From Pezizomycotina sp. ARF18 (taxonomy: Eukaryota > Ascomycota): a DNA stretch of 36,020 nt. The notes under the pieces were generated by a model that worked only from the letters and a program-made list of their open reading frames with translations, was not told the origin of the DNA and ran no database searches. Shown here piece by piece: positions 9,940 to 20,220 of the stretch (the first letter of the stretch is position 1; each line of letters starts with the position of its first letter). The position numbers were made by a program, and so were the translations under genes. The DNA lies in the NCBI GenBank assembly GCA_002224055.1, contig AZLU01000161.1, positions 60,219-96,238 of the forward strand, in the 5' to 3' direction.

Positions 9940-11690
9940 CGACTTTCGTTAAAACATACCATAACTGCAAGAGGAACTGACTGGCCGGTGTGTACGCGAT
10001 ATATATAACCAATATATTATACATCAAGCCAGTTTTGCTGCCTCTGTTTTTTTTTTTTTTTTTTTTTTCATATCCGCATAGTACAGGTTCATCCGTAGAT
10101 AGGTTTATCGCTTTTGTAGAATATGTGGAATACACTAGTATGTAATCAATATAATCTGCTTTTATCTCACTAGCAGTGTTCTGCTTTCTCCGAGTCGTAC
10201 TGTATCCCCTATTACATCTTATAACAGTATATTAGACGTCTCAGACTCCTACCTGACACCAGAGGGAGATGTAATATGGCCAAGTCTACAGGCAGCTTTG
10301 GCTGCTGTGGGTCCATAGGATAACGAGTTTTCTCTCCTGTGTTTTACTTTATTTTTTGCCTTTTCCTTCCGGAGCCTAATCTCGAATGTCTCCGTGATCG
10401 CCGAATGCATCGTATTCATTTTTCTAATCTTTGATCTTGCAAGAGACTATGTGGTTACAAGTTCTGACGCCGCTAACCGCCGGCGCCACCCAACGCAATG
10501 CGTGTCGCTGTAATTCACCGCCGGCCTTGCCTGACTTGAATTACATAGCAGTTTTTCTTAGATACGCGGGGCTGTTCTTGTTGATTCGTAGGACGAATAA
10601 GGAGATATCTTTAATCGAGACCCGTGTAGCCTTAGAAACCGTCTGTCGCCTTAGGACCGTAAGAACTGTACAAGGCGTGGTTTTTCCACAGTGACTACTA
10701 GTATCCGAATGCAAATATACAATCAAGAGTCGGCGAAAGCATAAAACATGACTTTACGTTTTTAATGGGGCTTCCAGCATATGTATGAACGTCGGGTTCA
10801 GGCCCCTCAGTCGTGAGATTTATTTACCCCACGAACCATGGCTGGCGTAGATAGCGCCCCAGCCATAAGAATACTGCTAATATATATATTTGATGTGCCA
10901 TTAAAATGCAAGCCACTGCAACACAATACACCACAAGAAATTAGCAACATAAACACCGCGCCAAATTATAAATACGCACGCGCATTTTATGAAAGTCGCT
11001 GAGCGCAAAAAGCCTTCGCAACGCCGCGAACTCTTAACCGAGATTCTGAAATTTTCAGTATCGTGAGTATCTTGACGTAATTATAATTAAAGTATTTTTT
11101 TTTTTCATTATTATAAAGTTTATTAAAAAGTTAATTGCTAAACAATTATTTTCTCATATAACAATTATTTACTAATATTGTATCATAGTTATTATTATTA
11201 ATCTCGCGACTGAGCACTGAGGTGTAACACCTGCCTCATATGCTCGCCTGTAAAAGCCACGCTCAAAGCTTTATTGCGCCGCGGTTCGATCGGATATATA
11301 ACGAGGCCCATTAACAACGGTTCTTGCGTTGGACGGGCGCGGTTTTTCATACTATCTGTCATCCAATCTACAAATATAAGTATCCAATAAAAGTTGGTGG
11401 CATCATGAAGCTCGGCTTTGCGTTCCGGCGGAAGCTATTGTAGGAACGGTCAGTTCGGGTCCTCCGGCGTAGTTGGGCTGTATAAGCCATGTTCGAACTT
11501 GAAGCCTATTGCATCCGAACTCAATAGTTAATATAATATGGCCGATCACCTCCTTCATTCCTCGATTCTTGTCTCTGGCTAGAGGTCAATCAATCCCACT
11601 CACATCCCAAACCGCCATTCTCATTCTTCGACAAGCCCGTATACGCGCGTATCCGATATATTATCGCCCTCGAGTTGTAAAGGTTCTTGA
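9940..11690. other. Intergenic between the two Cys-module genes
   Basis: Gene-poor, with a T22 run (10047-10068) and very AT-rich DNA around 11080-11210, including a run of about 11 T. A small ORF at 10431-10694 (+) has no signature. The last 60 bases hold ATATATTAT-type sequence (about 11655) that could act as a TATA element for the gene at 11699. Confidence 0.4.
10047..10068. repeat. T22 homopolymer
   Basis: Twenty-two consecutive T in the spacer just 3' of the first Cys-module gene. Confidence 0.95.
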
Positions 11691-11698
11691 GAAGAGCC

Positions 11699-12844
11699 AT
11701 GAAGCTTCTCTTACCGATCGTGTTCCTTCTCTTCTCTCCGGGTCTCACACACGCGATTCCTCAAATGACAGCCCGACGCCCCGCGCGTTGTACCGGGTTG
11801 AATTCGCATCATTGCGCGGACTCCTGTCAATGCGTCGCCACGACTCTCGTTGATTGCGGCAAAAGTTTAGAAAGCTGGATGTACAGCAACGCCCGTAAAA
11901 TCGGTTTGAAGACTCCGAAGGCCGTAAAGGATCATTGCGAACACCCTGCTGGTGGCGGCTGTGGGTGCCTCGAGAACGCTTCCATACACGATCTGACTAC
12001 TGCTGGGTATACAATCCCTGACCAACATCAAGATCAAGCTCACGAAGCTCATGATGCTCATACATATCAGCAAGTCTCTCAAGGTCACCAGAGTCACGAA
12101 ATTCAGAATGTCAATCCTTATCAGCAAGCTCCTGAAGGTTACCAGATTTATCAAGCTCAGGCCCCGCCAACGCATCAGCAAGTCTCCCGAGTTCACTACG
12201 CACATGGGTACGAGGGAGCCCCGGCCCATCATGAAAGCCCCGGAGATCGACAGAGAGACCCGAGCCAGGACTACCACTTAGGGATGAATGGAAACGTCCT
12301 AGAATGGGACGCCGACTGCCGCGGGCCAAAGGCGCCGGACTGCGCCCAGTGTAAGTGCAGCGTGTACTTCCGTAGTAACGGCAACCCTTATCGAAAGAAA
12401 TCCACACCCACCAACTGCGGGAACCACCTCCGCGATGCAATTTGCAACAGTCAGGATGTACTCACAGGCGGTTTGTGCCGTTGTCCTTTAGTAAAAATGA
12501 ATAAGGTAACTTGTCATCACGCCAATGCCCAAGGATCGAAGTTTTTGCAGCAGGCTGCGGCTCGCACGTGCGAAGCGAACTGTCACTGCGAGGAAGTTCA
12601 ACCCGGTAGTCCCCGGACCACTATTTCACGTTGTACTGCTACCTCGCGCGAAGTATATAATTTCATGCAGCAATCATCCACACTCCATCGGTATGAGCAA
12701 AATCGCGACGGGGCGAACGAGTTCTGTGAGGACTTTGCTGGATGCCGGTGCGATTTCAAGATTGTTCGGGTTCTTTCGAAGATCCGGCTCCTGCACCAGC
12801 CGATCCTAGTAGTGCTAATCCTTGAATGCGTCTACATCTTGTGA
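11699..12844 (+). CDS. Secreted protein with three eight-cysteine modules and His/Gln/Tyr-rich linker
   Basis: The reading frame runs 381 codons. I chose the ATG at 11699 because it gives a clear signal peptide, MKLLLPIVFLLFSPGLTHA, cleaved before IPQ. Three modules follow, each with eight Cys. Module 1 (residues 31-90) is C-x7-C-x3-C-x-C-x7-C-x26-C-x7-C-x-C. Module 2 (207-262) is C-x7-C-x2-C-x-C-x19-C-x8-C-x10-C-x-C. Module 3 (272-351) is C-x18-C-x3-C-x-C-x14-C-x30-C-x5-C-x-C. Between modules 1 and 2 a linker (about 105-195) is rich in His, Gln and Tyr with imperfect repeats of YQQ[VA][SP]xG[HY]Q. Even Cys numbers per module imply disulfide-bonded extracellular domains. The last 27 residues are hydrophobic and atypical; restoring one A at 12758-12759 gives instead a Pro/Ala tail ending DPAPAPADPSSANP. 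An effector-like, defence or wall role is possible but not shown. I cannot match it to a named family. Confidence 0.8.
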   Translation: MKLLLPIVFLLFSPGLTHAIPQMTARRPARCTGLNSHHCADSCQCVATTLVDCGKSLESWMYSNARKIGLKTPKAVKDHCEHPAGGGCGCLENASIHDLTTAGYTIPDQHQDQAHEAHDAHTYQQVSQGHQSHEIQNVNPYQQAPEGYQIYQAQAPPTHQQVSRVHYAHGYEGAPAHHESPGDRQRDPSQDYHLGMNGNVLEWDADCRGPKAPDCAQCKCSVYFRSNGNPYRKKSTPTNCGNHLRDAICNSQDVLTGGLCRCPLVKMNKVTCHHANAQGSKFLQQAAARTCEANCHCEEVQPGSPRTTISRCTATSREVYNFMQQSSTLHRYEQNRDGANEFCEDFAGCRCDFKIVRVLSKIRLLHQPILVVLILECVYIL

Positions 12845-13740
12845 TAGTGGTAGATCTACAGAACCAGAGGTTTTAGGCATTGATCGATCTTCTGTGAACT
12901 GTGTTCCGATATCTCCTTTGGTTTATGATATTATCTCATTTTATTTTATTTCTCCCTTCCTCTCTCCTCCTTTTTTCCTTCTCCGTTATATTTATGTCGC
13001 AAACTTGTACTGTGCGTCCCTCTTTTTTCTTGTAATGTATGTTCCTGTACATAATTTGCTAGCTCTAGAGTCGTGGTTTTGATCGCGGTATATAGCTGAC
13101 GGGATATATACCCAAGATTGCTAATGATGGTTCACAGATTCGCATCCTCCCAAACATGTTCTTGAATTGTTATTTTTGTATAAAATCGTGAACCCATGCT
13201 TCGGGAAATTTTTAGACTATGACGTTTTATATAGAGCGATGAGGACGTCTTGGAGTATGTATACGGAGCTGCGAGGCGGAGTTTAACTTCGTCGCTTGGA
13301 AGATCCGAGAGCAAGACGGGTGTGCGCTTACGTGCGCTTACGGGCCCCCCGGACGGAGGAGATGGGAATAACCGTGTGATATATGTGAAAATGATGGATG
13401 TCCAATAAAAGCCACGAGTCGCGGAATTAACGAAAGATTAAGTGGTGGCACGACTGGATGGAGAAGCCGTCAGATCGTCTCGGCCCCCGAAAAGTGTGCC
13501 TGCAATTCTCCCTACAAAACTTGGCCGTTAAGGTCTAGGGAACAGAAGCGACCGTTCTTGCCCCGCCGCGAGAGCGAACACATGGATATCAAGTACGAAT
13601 ACTCCGAGACAATAACTATAAAAGAACGATCATGAAGGGGAAAAAATAGCTTAATTTCTATAGTTCAGAAGATACTATCCCCACATCCCCTTCTGATATG
13701 GCATCACCCTAGCCCTGGGGGTGACTTTGTTGCACAGAGC
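12845..13740. other. 3' flank and spacer, no gene seen
   Basis: The first 280 bases are T-rich and look like a 3' untranslated region. A tandem duplication of GTGCGCTTAC sits at about 13322-13341. The short minus ORF at 13132-13314 has no signature. Confidence 0.4.
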
Positions 13741-13741
13741 C

Positions 13742-14190
13742 TCAACGAGCCCAATGACCTTGTTTTAAAAAAGTCTCGTACAATGTCGAGAAACGGAAGT
13801 CAAATGCGAGATCAACGCCCATGCCTAAATAGGGCTTCTTTAGCCAGATGCAGCCATGCAGGTTTCCTCCTCTTTTTTCTCTCTCTCGCTTCTGTTTGGA
13901 AGCCTTCTTTACCTCGAAGAAACCGTGTTCACCGGTCATATCAAAGATCACGTAAAGAAACGTCATAGGGCTCTGAAGCTGCATAAGCGATCGCAGTCAC
14001 AGAGGCGCATGACCTCTGAGTTCCACCAGTAAGCGCGCTTGCGGCAGGCTGTAAAATTTGACGTTGAACTGTAATGGTGCCACGAAGAATTGACCGTAAG
14101 GAAAATCAGGGAGCTCAATAGATGTGAGCTGCGCAGACTTTGATTCGCTACATGATCTTCAGATGAAAGATAAACTGGCTGAAGTTTCAA
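13742..14190 (-). pseudogene. Coding-like remnant, unknown family
   Basis: Minus-strand frames contain protein-like blocks in order: SIELPDFPYGQFFVAPLQFN, SLPQARLLVELRGH, SVTAIAYAASEPYDVSL, then FDMTGEHGFFEVKKASKQKR and LGMGVDLAFDFRFSTLYETF. They lie in three frames with stops between them, and no start or family is evident. A GTAAAG donor and CTAAAG acceptor (about 13910 to 13835) could mark an intron that removes the Lys/Arg-rich stretch. This is either a decayed gene or one broken by missing bases; it is separate from the MPPKK gene to its right. Confidence 0.3.
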
Positions 14191-14205
14191 TCTGGAAGCC
14201 CTAAA

Positions 14206-14833
14206 CTACGGAGTTATTCTTGTCGACCTTGGTTTCCCTTCCCTGAGCGAGATTTGACTTTTGGTTTTTTTTTTTTTTTTTTTTTTTTCCTGCTTCTTTC
14301 CTCCAACCCCTATTTCATCTCCATCCTCTTCACGTAAACATTGTAACATCCCATCACCTCCATCCTGAACCGCCAAAATGACGCAGCCGTACTCATTGAT
14401 CTTCCACGCAGTTGAGTTCTCGTCCACGGCGGCGCCGGTGTCCTTTATAATGAGACTGTTCTCCTTGTCGGTGCACTCTTCGAAATCCTCATAATGGCCG
14501 TATTCTTCATGAAAGAGCTCAAGCGCGGCGACGTTCGCCTTGTGTGGCTGATCGCAAGCGTCCACGATGGTGAAAGCTGTTGGCAGTACCGGCGGCGCTC
14601 TTCGTGGACGACAACGTATACCGTAGATGGTTTAGCGCGTTTGTTGGCCTTTTTGTTGCGTGCTTCGTGGATGGCGTCACAGAGCTCGTCTGGGAAACCC
14701 TGCATCCTGAACACGCTAGTATCACTGTCAGGAACCGTCGTCGGCGCTTGTGTTCTGGACGGTGAACGTGTCGCGGCAATTTCGTCGTCTGATGAAGATG
14801 CAACTTGACGTCCGCGGCTTTTTTGGGTGGCAT
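14206..14833 (-). CDS. Uncharacterised charged protein, about 200 residues (two frameshifts)
   Basis: It starts at ATG 14833 with MPPKK. The frame then needs one extra base at the A6 run (14819-14824 on the plus strand) to continue into SSSDDEIAATRSP and TSVFRMQGFPDELCDAIHEA, and one more at 14591-14592 to pass from STVYVVVHEERR into TAFTIVDACDQPHKANVAAL and LFHEEYGHYEDFEECTDKE. The Tyr-Val-Val-Val strand followed by 'D....A..AAL..F.EEYG' recalls small fungal proteins of unknown function with a beta strand plus helix, but I cannot name a family. The last coding bases run through an antisense T24 tract, giving poly-Lys and a dubious C-terminus; the true stop may lie nearby. Likely nuclear or cytosolic, given the basic start and the absence of a signal peptide. 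Confidence 0.5.
14265..14288. repeat. T24 homopolymer
   Basis: Twenty-four T on the plus strand, hence poly-A in the sense of the minus-strand gene 14206-14833, near its 3' end. It may vary in length and makes that C-terminus unreliable. Confidence 0.95.
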
Positions 14834-14933
14834 GGTGGTCTTAGTTGTAAACTTGGTGAATCGAGCTATAGTGTTTGTATTTTGTGAGACTAGAATCTCA
14901 ACATTTAGGAATTGAAACCTCATTTACCATGTG

Positions 14934-15436
14934 GGCCTAAGTTTGTATTGAAGAATTTAAACAACAGGAAAAGGCCTTCTGTCAGATTTTAAATACTCTA
15001 TCGGCCCTTTCACTTGCTAAACTGTGGATATTTGCTTTATCAATAACTCACAAATAAACATGAATCATTCCATCTTGCGGTGGATTGCTTTGATATTAAT
15101 TCAACGCGAGGTAAAGCATCGGCTTGACGTCAGATCTACTTGATACCAACGTAATCGATCCAAAAAAGCGATACTATAGTTCCATTCGGCGAGCTAGTTC
15201 CTATTGAACGATGGTCATACTCTGGATTTACTGATCTACCTATTTTTTGCGACTGCTTTTTTTTTTTTTTTTTTTTTTTTTGCAATTTAACGGCCATTTA
15301 TACAACTTGGATCCATTTACTCAACTAATTTACTTAACCTATTTACTCAACTTATTTACGCATCAACAACCAATTTACTTGGATTTCAATTACTTCATAT
15401 ACATCCAGAGCGCAGACGAAGGATATAGAATCCATT
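14934..15436. other. Intergenic/promoter region
   Basis: No gene. It serves as the divergent promoter region between the minus gene 14206-14833 and the plus gene 15437-16655. A T25 run lies 155 bases before the plus start, followed by repeated TTTACTCAACT/ATTTAC-like units (15318-15375). Confidence 0.4.
15257..15281. repeat. T25 homopolymer
   Basis: Twenty-five T upstream of the three-exon gene at 15437. Pyrimidine tracts are common in fungal promoters, though this length is unusual. Confidence 0.95.
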
Positions 15437-16655
15437 ATGAATTACTCCTCCGCTAAGGCAGCTTCTCAGCTGTCTATTCATGGCCAAGGTAGCGTCAAGA
15501 AGAAACCGCTTTCTCAATCTGATATCAACGAGTTGGATGACTATCATTCACATTTGGTAAGATTTTCTTTCGTCAATTTCTCTTCATGGCCTAAACATTC
15601 TAACAAAAACCCGGGTCTGCAGCGAGCGTCAGCTAGCAAGCAAGCCATTAAGTATCGCGTGTCCGATGCAGGCGATGACGAAGAAACGCTCTCGAGTTCG
15701 ACAACGGACAAACCACAAGCCAAATTGAAGTTGATGACTCCTTCACCGAATACGAAACTTTGCAGAATATCTTGTTCAAGGCACGAAACAATCCGCACAG
15801 TAATAGTACTTGGAGCATAAGCACCAAATCCTCCACTCGCCCGTCACTCTTCAAGTTAGCCAAAGGCAAAGGCCCGAAATCTAAGGTATCCCTTTTCGCC
15901 AGCGCCTCGTTATCCAAGGCTACTGACCTCCTCAGGCATCCGAAAATCACGAAGGGATTTACCACCATCAGCAACCTAATCAAGCGCCGCGACTCTGGCG
16001 CCTCTGCATCCTCTACGTCTTCATTGGCTACTGTTCGCCCTCTTACTCCGCCTTTCCCGCCGGAAGGGTATTCCAGCCATCTATTTGGCGAGAACGATGA
16101 GGAGATGAAATCACGCTTCCGCCCTCTGGACAGCGTATACCCCCGTCCTCAAAAGTTCATTGAATACTACGAGCGCAACAAGGACACGATGAGCGTACAG
16201 CAGTCCATCCAGCATTTGCGTCACGTATCTCACACACTCACACTCATCAACAGCGAGATCAGCTACGCGGCTTCCGTAATTCAAGAATACGAAGGGAAAG
16301 TTGAGAAGATGAGGGAGAAATATTCCGATAAGCTGTGGGAGGAGTACAACGCCATGGGGGATCAATTCAATAACAAGCGATACTTCGAAGACTTTTATTC
16401 GCCGTATCAGGAGCAATTTAGCGCGAGTGTTCTGGATGGGATTACTGGTCGAGTCTGGACGCTAGAGAAGAAGTACGCTAGGCACATCCAAGAAGGGAAG
16501 AAGAGGGTTAAGCATTGTATTCAGGATTTAAACGCTCGTGAGTACATATTCTTTTTTTTATCTTATTTATTTTTTCCTGTTTAACCTCCTTATCATACAT
16601 ACTGTATAATCCAGCCAACGCCAGTACGTTGATTGAGCAAAAGAGGGGTAATTGA
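15437..16655 (+). CDS. Uncharacterised coiled-coil protein, about 358 residues, three exons (one frameshift)
   Basis: Exons are 15437-15556, 15623-16537 and 16615-16655. Intron 1 is GTAAGA...CTGCAG (66 bp) and intron 2 GTGAGT...TCCAG (77 bp). One base is missing at the AAA run 15684-15686; with it the three exon phases close exactly and the protein ends NASTLIEQKRGN. Without the second splice the frame would run into an unlikely FFFLSYLFF tail. The protein has a Ser/Lys-rich basic N-terminal half (KGPKSKVSLFASASLSKATD), then a Pro-rich stretch, and a helical C-terminal half likely to form coiled coils (ASVIQEYEGKVEKMREKYSD and EKKYARHIQEGKKRVKHC). There is no signal peptide or membrane helix. 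No family recognised. The next plus-strand gene (18863) is also a basic, helix-rich orphan, but I see no clear homology. Confidence 0.65.
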
Positions 16656-16659
16656 CTGA

Positions 16660-18860
16660 TAAGACGCACGCTGATAACGATTATCAGTTGAACATCACCT
16701 TTATCTGAAATCACCTGGTGATAAAGTCAAAGTAGCGTCGGAAAAGCAATGGCTGGAGTCAAAGAGCTTCGTGAGCATGTAAGAATGTTACGCAGTTGAA
16801 GAGTTGCAAGTGCGAGTCAACATTACCTCGGTGTTTTCCTGATAACTATATTGTTATTCGACGCGCTATAAAAAGGTGTCTGCCTGGACAAGTCACTGAT
16901 ATCTTTAATTGATCAAAAGTATTGTACTATACCTCGGAGAAAAGGGAATCGGTATATTCATCATTAGTTACATAATACAGGTCTGGTCCCATGTTTGACA
17001 AGTTGCAACGTCAGAGCTTTGCTAACTTCCAATTGACTCGTCACAGTTCACAGATCGTCTGTTTTTATATGAATCTGATTATTAGAGGCGTCCGTATGTC
17101 TGATACGCTCGTAGCAGCACAAAGCCATTGTAATCAAATATATATAGGAAATCGTTCTCGAATCAGGCGCAATCCTTCGGTCATCGTGTCATCGCTGATT
17201 CGTATCAATTGAGCTGGAATAGTAATATAACGTACATGAACATGAAGCCAATAATTGCTTTACAGCTCACTGAGCAGCCAACTTTTACGATGTTTTCTTC
17301 TAAATTCCTTCCTAATCTTGCCTCTCACATGCATCGTCGATGATGAAGAAAAAAGGCCCTAGCCTGGTTACTTGTACAGCACTTCGGGCCTTCTAAGCGA
17401 GTGTGAGCGTATTTTGTTTGCATCTTATTCTTTTTCGGCTGTTTCCACTATATTTCTAATTTCACATCACGATCGGTGTTGTTTAGACTCAATGGCGGGT
17501 TTTTGCGAACCAGCCTATAGAATCAGTTTCAGGATGCGAGAACAGTAAAATAAGTCGCAAAATGATACCGTGGTATTGTATTCCCCACCTCCCTCCAAAT
17601 ACGGCGATCAAAAGAAAAAAACACTGCATGGAATTGCAAGTATTCATTTCATTCATTCCTCGTGATATGGTGAGATATTTATCATTATTACTTGTAATTT
17701 CACGATCCTTCCCTTCTTACTCCTCTTTCTGCAAGCTACATGCTACAGCCAACCAGCATTTCGACGGCGCTAAACAAGTAGTAAAAGGTTATCAATGGAT
17801 AGAGCAATTGGAGTCTGTTTTCGGATCCACGGATCCATCTCCGCAAATCAGCTTTGTCGCATGTACATACCTTAACCTTTACCCAATCCATCTCCATACT
17901 TAGTATATATCCGATCATCATACATAATGCAATGTCTCCTCTCCAGGCTTCATCCTATCCCGAGCTGCTCAATTACATCTAATTACATTTAATTACATAC
18001 ATTTTACCTAGATAAGCCTTGTAACTCGAGGCTGTAATCCTGAAATTACATATTTTTCTCGTCAAGGTGAACCACATGATCCGTTTTATCGTTTATATTG
18101 CTATCGCTTTATCCAGTTCTGAATTGACACGTCAATACACCTCTGTTTGTCCCAAGTAGCGATATCGGCAGGTTCTCGCATTCTTTCGTTAATCTACCAA
18201 TTACACGCGCGCACGCACAACACAGTCACTCGCATAGAACGAAAAAAGTACCCAAAGAAAAAAAATTGATCTCTAAACACACTCGCAGAACGCACGCGAA
18301 AGTCAAACGACACGTACACTTTGCTTATTATTGTATTACACTCCGATTGACCGTTTATTTTGAGTACATTTGTGGTAGTTCAAGGAATCCGCCCAATCAG
18401 CTATTCTAGCTAATCAGAGGATGGCTGATAGGGGCCATTTTCGGGGTGCTACGAGCAATTATTCCTTTACAGCCGAGAAAAGAGGAGAAATGAAGAGGAA
18501 AAGGGAGCAGCGAGGAGAGGGAAGAAAATCCAAGCAAGGAAAGCTGGAAAAAAACGGCAGCAGGAGGAAAAGAAGAAGTCATTATTAACGAGAGGATAAT
18601 AATAACTTTTACTTCCCTATCCCCCTCTTTTAGTCAACTCGGACTCACGCTTCGCGATTACGTCCGCACACGAATACTAATACATTCCCAACGGTACAAA
18701 ACTCGAGCTATTCCCAATGAGAAGGTTATAATATCCGGGTTAGAGCACATTCAAAGACTTCTTTTAGTTTTTGATCGAGCTGTGCGTAAAGATATCGACG
18801 ATAATATCAATTACATAATTAGGATCCTCAAGAAACGAAAACGTTTCAGAGTCACCAACA
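16660..18860. other. Long spacer between two orphan genes
   Basis: Mostly empty. It holds a possible retroelement gag relic (17562-17903), a short tandem array of AATTACAT units (about 17971-18000), and a purine-rich stretch of about 125 bases (18474-18600) before the start of the next gene. Confidence 0.35.
17562..17903 (+). mobile_element. Possible retrotransposon gag relic
   Basis: A plus-strand ORF of 113 residues whose C-terminal part reads FDGAKQVVKGYQWIEQLESV followed by FGSTDPSPQISFVACTYLN. The pattern 'F.G....v..W+..lE..F......p..+..faa.yL' recalls the start of Ty3/gypsy-type Gag. No zinc knuckle, protease, reverse transcriptase or long terminal repeat is visible nearby. If correct it is a small fragment; it may equally be chance. 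Confidence 0.2.
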
Positions 18861-18862
18861 CA

Positions 18863-20220
18863 ATGGAAGGAAAAGGAAGAACAAACGGGCGGTGAAGTAC
18901 ATGACGAGGCTCGTCAGGGAAGTCCGAGATTTCAAGAAGAGGAACCTGAACAGAGCCGAAGCATTGCTCAAGGGTCTGGAAGGCAATATCGGAGAGATGA
19001 AAGATGGTAAGCATTACTTGATTTCAATCCCTTAGAATCGATCCATTCTCCTGAAAACGTTATGTTTCTTCAAAACGAAACGAAACATTGTTCACGTTTA
19101 TTTACAATGCGTTATAGTGCTAGGCGTCGATAGCTCCTACGTATATGTCAACTCCGATGTCAGCACGATGACGCCTCCCCTCACACCTAATACTCCGACG
19201 CAAGCACATCATATCCATGGGAACGCCCGATACCAAAGACCGTAGTTACGGGCGGGGAAGCACCCATAATAGTGGAAATGATGAACAAAGTGGATTCCCA
19301 GTTCGAAAGGCTACGGACCTTCCTGGAAGAAATGGACGGCTTCGTCAAGAACGTCTTCGTAAACGTAGGAGACGCTCTCGCCACTTCGCAATCTACCAAA
19401 ATCAAGGCCGAAGACTCGTTCGTTTCGGTGGACAAGAATGGCAAGGGCAAGTGCCCGGGGTGCACTATTTATGATCCTACCTGTGCATATTACGATTTTT
19501 TTCGATGCTATGGGTAGACAGCCACGATTGGCGTTGTAAAGATCCTCCACCCCGAAGTTGATTCTCTTAACGAGAAGGAGAATAAGCCTCGTAAGCTCCC
19601 GAGCATACTTCACACTCCTTCGTCTCGGCATTACACGCCAGCCGGACAACCGGCGTTGAACTTCCCTACGCCATTGAAGGAACTGGAGATCATCCGCGAA
19701 GAAGAGGAAGAATATGAAGTCGATCCCATGGCACAGTCCATGATCTTGGAGAAGAAGGAGTCCTACGACAGTATGATGCTGGAGAGCATGATTCTGCCAC
19801 CCAAGCCCAACAAGAGGAAGACAACGGCAGAACCAATGTTCTACGATCCTGCTCAGCCTACCCTCGTACCCGTCAACGTCCAGAATGGTGTACCGTTTGG
19901 CATTCCGGTTGAAATCAGGATGAGGGCTGAGTCGTCAGACCGTGATTCAGGTCTTGATATTGATATGGCTGATGAAACCCTGAATGTTAAGGGGGCCATT
20001 GGGATGATGTCCCTCATGGCAAAGACATCCAGCCCGGATCAGCTGCGTCTGGCTACCACAGTGCCGACGAGCTCGATGATGAGATGTGGGACGAAGACAT
20101 CTGGGGCCCCAAACCCGAGATGACGATGTCAATATGGTCCAGAGTGAGTTGGACCTTGACGGCTTCGATATGCTCGACGCAGAGGAAGTTGAGCCTATGC
20201 AATTTTGGATGGAAGTATAA
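18863..20220 (+). CDS. Uncharacterised charged helical protein (several frameshifts)
   Basis: Start ATG 18863. Exon 1 (18863-19006) is followed by a GTAAGC...GTTATAG intron (19007-19117). One base is missing at AAAA 18871-18874 and gives KNKRAVKYMTRLVREVRDFK then NRAEALLKGLEGNIGEMKD; intron phase 1 agrees. Exon 2 reads SSYVYVNSDVSTMTPPLTP, then after a lost base near 19204 the helical VDSQFERLRTFLEEMDGFVK, and later ENKPRKLPSILHTPSSRHYT and MILEKKESYDSMMLESMILP. Lost bases at GGGGG 19991-19995 and CCC 20114-20116 lead to the acidic end DELDDEMWDEDIW and MVQSELDLDGFDMLDAEEVE, stopping at TAA 20218-20220. The stretch 19470-19540 is unresolved and may hold an intron. No family recognised. The acidic, Met/Leu/Trp-rich C-terminus has the look of an activation domain, which is only a guess. 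Confidence 0.55.

Noticed and set aside
11281-11300. GCGGTTCGATCG as a possible tRNA T-loop
   Set aside because: No acceptor stem, anticodon arm or B/A-box spacing around it.
12111-12440. Minus ORFs inside the eight-Cys gene (also 11867-12277)
   Set aside because: Antisense frames of a GC-rich coding region; the sense strand has the signal peptide and Cys modules.
18490-18588. Short Lys/Arg-rich plus ORF upstream of the 18863 gene
   Set aside because: Product of a purine-rich stretch; more likely a promoter poly-purine tract than a gene.
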